Shown: positions 58,801 through 64,000 of the stretch, piece by piece
How the letters are laid out: each line of letters begins with the position of its first letter
Numbering within the stretch: the stretch's first letter is position 1
From: Parus major
Lineage: Eukaryota > Chordata > Aves > Passeriformes > Paridae
DNA: 64,000 bases
Assembly: GCF_001522545.3 (NCBI RefSeq)
Contig: NC_031777.1
Coordinates: 2,873,886 to 2,937,885 of the forward strand
Direction of reading: 5' to 3'
The notes under the pieces: model-generated
The model's database searches: none
The model's input: the letters and a program-made list of their open reading frames with translations, nothing else
What the model was told of the DNA's origin: nothing
Translations under genes and position numbers: made by a program

Positions 58801-61127
58801 GACCCCCATGATTTATATTGGGATAAACAAAAGCTCAGAGGTATTTGAAACCTCAGACTGTTTGATGTTCAGATATTGTAATGTGAATTCTCATCTTGCA
58901 AACTCAGATTTTGGTAGGTGTAACCAAAGGAAGCTCTGGGCTACTCTCAGGTTTCACAGTTGCACCGTTTTGGCCCTGCAGTACAACTGGACTCAGTATT
59001 TTGTACCAATACGTTATTTTAAAAATAACCTTTAGAAGATCAGTTTTGCTTCAGTATTTAACAGTCTGAGACTGTTCTTAAGAGACCACAGCCCAGACAA
59101 GCCTTCTCACATTGCCAGCTGTGCCTCGTGGCATTGTAGACACCTAACCAACAGTGGCATTTCTTCCATGACCTGATTAAGCCCCACAAAAACCCCCACA
59201 TCTATGGGTTTGCTCCCCACTGTTCCTTTGAGGAGCTGTAACAGAAACTTCACCTCCTTGATGGTGTGAAACCTATCTTTTATCTACAGCCAGGTTATAC
59301 ACATTCACTCATGTGACAATATTCTCTTATTTTAGATGTTTCTTTTCCAGTTCTTGCTTTCCAGGATATGCGTAAAAGAGCAGCTTCAAGTTTCACAATG
59401 TGGGAATAATACACTTTTAAAATACTAAAGTGAATTAGGAAGTAGATTTAAAACAGTAACATAACCTTAAAATATGAACTGTTGTATGCCTAAATTGCTC
59501 TTTTAAAGAACCACGAGAAATTAAAATTCATCTAGTTACCAACATTCAAAACAGCATTGACTTAATCCAATTTGTTATTTCCTTGCCAGCAGCATATTTT
59601 CACTTTAATCTTACTGCCTATTACATTTTCACTGCATATCCTTCACACTGAAGGAACAAATGCTGGGCTCATATTATCAGAGTATTCAATGTCATTATCT
59701 AACGAGAAGTGACAGGCAGAACAATATATTAAATAATTCTTGCTTAAATAAAGGACTGATGAGCTCAAGGTGAACCAGTCTGATGCTTCCCAAAAATTTC
59801 CTTTGGAATTTCTTGCTACATGCATGGCAGGAAAAAACCACCCCCCATATTTTCTTGTTTCTATTCAGTGCTGAAAAAGCAGAACTTCAAGGATCAAATA
59901 GCAACACAAAGCACTGAGTTAGAGAAAATAATAAATGTATAAGCCTTGCAGGATTTGTGACCTCCTTTTACTCTTGAAAAGGATCAGAATATGGGGGTGA
60001 ATTTAGAGTTTTGCATACTTTCCCTTTTAAACTTGGACCTAATAAATAATTCTTCCTTACTGTTTTATTTGAATGAACTATTCTACTCATATTTTCCCTG
60101 GCCACTTTTATGCAGACAGAATGGCAAGAGGAGCACAGGGCTACCCCTTCTGAGACAGGCAGGAGACTGAGCAGGAGCAGTGGGCTCAGCCATCCAAATG
60201 CATCATTAACCTTGGGAGCATTACTGATGAGCTACTGGAAACCCTTCAGCTCCATGAGCTTTGTCTAGAGACTTGTTTTTATTGTTGATATTTTAAGCTT
60301 CTCTGAGTGCAAGAGATGGTTCTGTCTGCACAGAGCCCCACAAAATCCCTGAGGTTCCACGTCCCACCCACTGCCCTGGCACTACCAGGATTTAAATGAT
60401 TTACCTTGCCCTGAATTTTTCTTGGGCTGACTGTCTGAGACACACAGCAAAGTCACTGATGGGCTCTACTTCCCCACATCATCAGTGTCAGAAAATGATT
60501 TAAATCAGGGTAGCTGATGGATTTTGGCTAGAAACACCAGAGCAGACGTGCTCTGACAAGTTCTTGATTACTTTATGTGTTTATGACCCATTGGAAAGTG
60601 CACTGGATGTCACTCTCCAGCCTGGCACTATTAGTGCTTCACACTGAATACAACATTTACTATTTCTGTGCTGTGCCTCAGTTTCTCCATCTGTAGCACA
60701 AGGATAGGATGATAGCAGTTTCCCCTCAGAGTGATGGATGAATCCCATGGGAAGAGAAAACATATGGACTGCTTGCTGATATTCTGAACTGGGCAGTAGG
60801 GCACCACCACATCCTTGAGGAACAGCTTCCACTGGAATCTTATAACCAACAAAGTACTAAAAATTCAGCTCTCATTTGGACAGATGTGACTAGAAGAAAA
60901 GCAGCACAATGGAGAGGATTTAAGCAAGATGTTGTTTAGAAAGTACTCATTAGATACCAGAGTTGCAAGCATGATATATCTATGTATAATGGCTAGGAGG
61001 CAGATAACCAAAATAGCCACCTATCCTGAAATGATTTCCTCATTCCAATTCAGGTTTCTGAAGGAACCTCACAATGTCCTTCAGAATCTGAAGGGAGCCC
61101 ACAAGACAGATAGAGAGACTATTTACA
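55841..61127. other. noncoding region
   Basis: No coding exon is recognised. Contents are A-rich runs near 56619-56664, a 14-bp tandem duplication (56688-56715) and a poly-T run near 57640. Otherwise I see nothing. Confidence 0.5.
56688..56715. repeat. 14-bp tandem duplication
   Basis: GAAAGCTAGGAAAA occurs twice head to tail in an A/G-rich stretch. Confidence 0.85.
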
Positions 61128-61405
61128 AGGGTGTGGAATGACAGGACAAAGGAGAATGGCTTCAAACTGGTAAGGGGACAGGGTTAGATGGGATGTTGGG
61201 AAGAAATTCTTCCCTGGGAGGGTGGGGAGGCTCTGGCACAGGTGCCCAGAGAAGCTGTGGCTGCCCCTGGATCCCTGGAAGTGTTCAAGGCCAGGCTGGA
61301 TGGCTCTTGGAGCATAGTGGAAGGTGTCCTTGCCCATGGCAGGGGGTGGAAGGAGAAGACCTTTAAGGTACCTTCCAATCCAAATCTTTCTGTGATGCTA
61401 TGAAA
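61128..61405 (+). repeat. CR1 LINE 3' fragment
   Basis: Sense CR1: gacaggacaaaggagaatgg, gggaagaaattcttccctgg, gaagctgtggctgcccc, acctttaaggtaccttcc, and a terminal ctttctgtgatgctatgaa. Confidence 0.94.
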
Positions 61406-63874
61406 TTAAATTGTGCAAAGTTGGGTGCAAGAACCCTGTGTCAACATTACATGAACTATTTTAACTCCTAAAAGTAATAATATACAAATGTCTCTGAGAA
61501 GATGTGAACCAAGATTTAACACAAAGTCCAGGCTATATTTCACATTGCATCTGTGTTGGTGTGTTCATACCACATTTGTTCTGCCTTTATCATCTTACAG
61601 CTTCTTTTCAGAGAAACCAAAAGAAACATTTTCACTATTAAGCCATTATCCTATTGAATGAAATTGAGAAAATGAAACTGTAAAGCTTTCAACACACAGA
61701 AGTCATTAGGAGTCAGAACTCACCTGGCTAAAAGTTTACTCACTCTATGTTTACTCTTTCCTCTGAAGCCTCTGATACAGGTGTCAGAGACAGGGAATTA
61801 GAACAAAAGCAGAATGGGTAACACCATATAATTTAATATTGATGGGTACCTGATTACTGAGGTGAGAGTGACTCAGGTTTGGTAACTTTAAATATAAACA
61901 GTATTTTGGTTATATAATTTTAATCAGAAGTTCATAAAATGCTTGCCAACACCAAATATCCCCAAATCAAGAAATTACAATAGATCATAATTACCCCATT
62001 CTGTCTTGCTTTAAGTCTTAGATTCATGTTTATACTGATTGAGGAGAATCCTGCTGCTCCAGCACCAAGAACTCAGGGTCTGCATTTGCATTTCCCAGCT
62101 CCATCATGACAGGTTACTGAGCTACAGCACCATCAGTTTGTCTCTGAGCCACTGCTTTGGGACTGCTCCTGTATGAGGGAATGGCTCCCTCCTCTCATGA
62201 GATGTTTCAGTATTCCAGTCCCTCTGGAACATCACAGCACATCTGCAGAGTCAGGCAGTGAGAAGCACAGGCCACCCTTGGCTGTGCCATCACCAACAAG
62301 CAATGCTTTGGTTAAATGTTTAGCTGCTGTATTATTTGACCTTAGAACAACTCAGCTCCTTATCCCTTTTCCACAATGAAAAGGACATTTTCCTACCTGA
62401 AAAGAAAATGAAAGATAAGATTAACACTTTGCTGCTGCCTGTGTTCTTGTACAAGGTTTCTCCTTAGCTTAATAAATGTCTTGGACTCACTTCGTGTTTT
62501 GATACACATAACCCCACACTTTTTTTTAACTGAAAAAAATATGCTTTTATTTTGCCCTTTGCAAATCTCCTTGGAGCAGGCTCTTTCCAATGTTTTAGAA
62601 TTAAAACAATATCATCTTACACACTGGAATTATTCATCAGGTGCTTGACATGCTCTATCACACTACATACATCATAGAAAATCCACTTCTCTTACAGAGC
62701 AAGATAAAGACATTCAGTAAAGGCAAGTTTTGCACAGCAGCAACTTGTACCAGCTCAGGGAGACAAGGAGAAAATTTTATTTTGGATCTGCATTTTGTCC
62801 TTAAGTACCAAATTGAACTAAAAATGGGAAACTGAATGAGGCAAAGATAAGTATTACCCATGTAAGGATGTTTGTTTTGGTATTAATGCTCAATTAAAGC
62901 AAAAAAACTAATAAAACTTTAAAAAAAATTACTCACAAATTAGAAGTACGGATTCAATCTTCTGTATTGAATTTATTTGTTGATATAAAAACCATAACCC
63001 TGCTCTGTTCTGTCAGAGCATGTTGGTTATGCCAAAACAGTATCATCTGTTTACATCTGGCTGTCTTCTGCTCACACTTTTGTAACCTAACATTCTCACT
63101 TACAAAAACTGTTATTAAAAAAAGGGAAAAAAAGATCATTTTCTTTCAGCTGGGTTATTTCATACATCTGTGGTCTGGTTTCTCTGTTTTTTCCCACAGA
63201 TGTGAAACCCTCCCCCCACACTGTGGTTTCTTCCCACGAAAAAGGAAAAAAAAAAAAGGCAAACTAAAGAGGAAGTTACAAAACCAAGGCAATTTCAATT
63301 CTTTGAAATTTACAGTTTCAAAAAGAACATTCAGTTGGTGGACTCAGCGTATACACCTGGGGAAAGAGAGCAGAAGTATGTCCAGAATGAAATCATTGCA
63401 GTTGGGAAGCAAGGAAGGGATCAGGTGCCTTTCCCCCACCTCTCTTCTCATTCTGTGGATTTGGAGGCCATCTCCTGTAAACAGCAGCCTGAGAGACAAG
63501 AACATAAGGAAAGGGACAAAAGAAGTCTTTGATATGCTCCTTGACTTGGAAAAAAGATAAAATTAAAAAATACACCCAAGAACTCTCACTCCAGCCACTT
63601 CTATCAGGCTCTGCAGAGATGCTACAGCCTTTCAATTTTTAAAGGCAAGAAAGAACCTGATGACAGAAGTTGAAGATGAGCAATGGAACTAACACAGCTA
63701 GACCTGGAATCTCTGCTGTGGACAGAGATGCAGTTCAAATAGGGGAAAGTCTTTCCCAAGAAGGATCCAAACCAAGAATCTCTTTGCTCTGTCTGTGCTG
63801 CCCCTTGCAAAGTGTGGAGTCAGCTTTCGAGTTAATAAAGCAGCTTATCTGAAAATGCCGTGAAAAGAGCTTTC
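61406..63874. other. noncoding region
   Basis: No coding exon is recognised on either strand and no repeat is apparent, apart from short poly-A runs near 62921 and 63246. Confidence 0.5.
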
Positions 63875-64000
63875 AAAAGAGAAAAAAAGGAGAGGAGGAA
63901 GAGGGGAAGGAGGAGAAGGAGGGGAAGGAGGAGAAGGAGGAGAAGGAGGAGAAGGAGGAGAAGGAGGAGAAGGAGGAGAAGGAGGAGAAGGAGGAGAAGG
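63875..64000. repeat. 126-bp polypurine tract with (GGAGGAGAA)n minisatellite, runs off the window
   Basis: Every base from 63875 to the window edge is A or G. From about 63910 it settles into a 9-bp unit (AAGGAGGAG), with early variants carrying GGGG. The right end lies outside the window. Read as a frame it would give Glu/Lys repeats, but no gene structure supports coding. Confidence 0.95.

Noticed and set aside
63910..64000. Glu/Lys-rich coding repeat
   Set aside because: The 9-bp unit translates to Glu-Glu-Lys, but the purine tract has no upstream start, splice context or related exon. It is treated as a simple repeat.

Overview
The window is vertebrate nuclear DNA, most likely from a songbird. 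It has intron-containing genes with GT-AG junctions, many CR1 LINE fragments (the typical avian LINE), and two solo LTRs whose ends resemble passerine endogenous retrovirus LTRs. The species call is inference. Two protein-coding genes can be rebuilt exon by exon, both on the minus strand: FAM20B (coding exons between 33039 and 15734, 409 codons) and TOR3A (coding exons between 9443 and 4344, 411 codons). The first ~2.4 kb on the plus strand ends in a good poly(A) site. It is best read as the end of a long 3' UTR, probably ABL2, because FAM20B-TOR3A-ABL2 is a known vertebrate gene order with ABL2 convergent to TOR3A.

Layout, left to right: 1-2430, putative ABL2 3' UTR (+) with an antisense CR1 fragment; 2560-4343, probable TOR3A 3' UTR; 4344-9443, TOR3A in six coding exons, with its CpG-island promoter at about 8980-9720; 9760-12500, intergenic with one CR1; about 12500-15733, possible FAM20B 3' UTR; 15734-33092, FAM20B exons 2 to 8, whose introns carry CR1 pieces and two solo LTRs (18576-19205 and 23350-24384); 33093 to about 39250, FAM20B intron 1; about 39250-39760, a CpG island interrupted by a 235-bp run of N (39418-39652) that probably hides the FAM20B promoter and noncoding exon 1; 39890-40190, an unusually AT-rich block; 40200-64000, noncoding DNA with five larger CR1 copies (47288-61405) plus a small CR1 3' end at 43262, microsatellites, a perfect 68-bp tandem duplication, and a 126-bp polypurine tract running off the right edge. 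The next gene in the known vertebrate order is RALGPS2, but none of its coding exons was recognised.

FAM20B is the Golgi xylose kinase that licenses glycosaminoglycan chain elongation. TOR3A is an ER-lumenal AAA+ ATPase. They are neighbours by conserved synteny, and nothing here suggests they share a pathway. I found no undescribed biological system. The most useful leads are local: preserved CpGs in the CR1 beside the FAM20B promoter, the sharp CpG-to-AT boundary there, the near-abutting convergent 3' ends of ABL2 and TOR3A, and the polypurine repeat.
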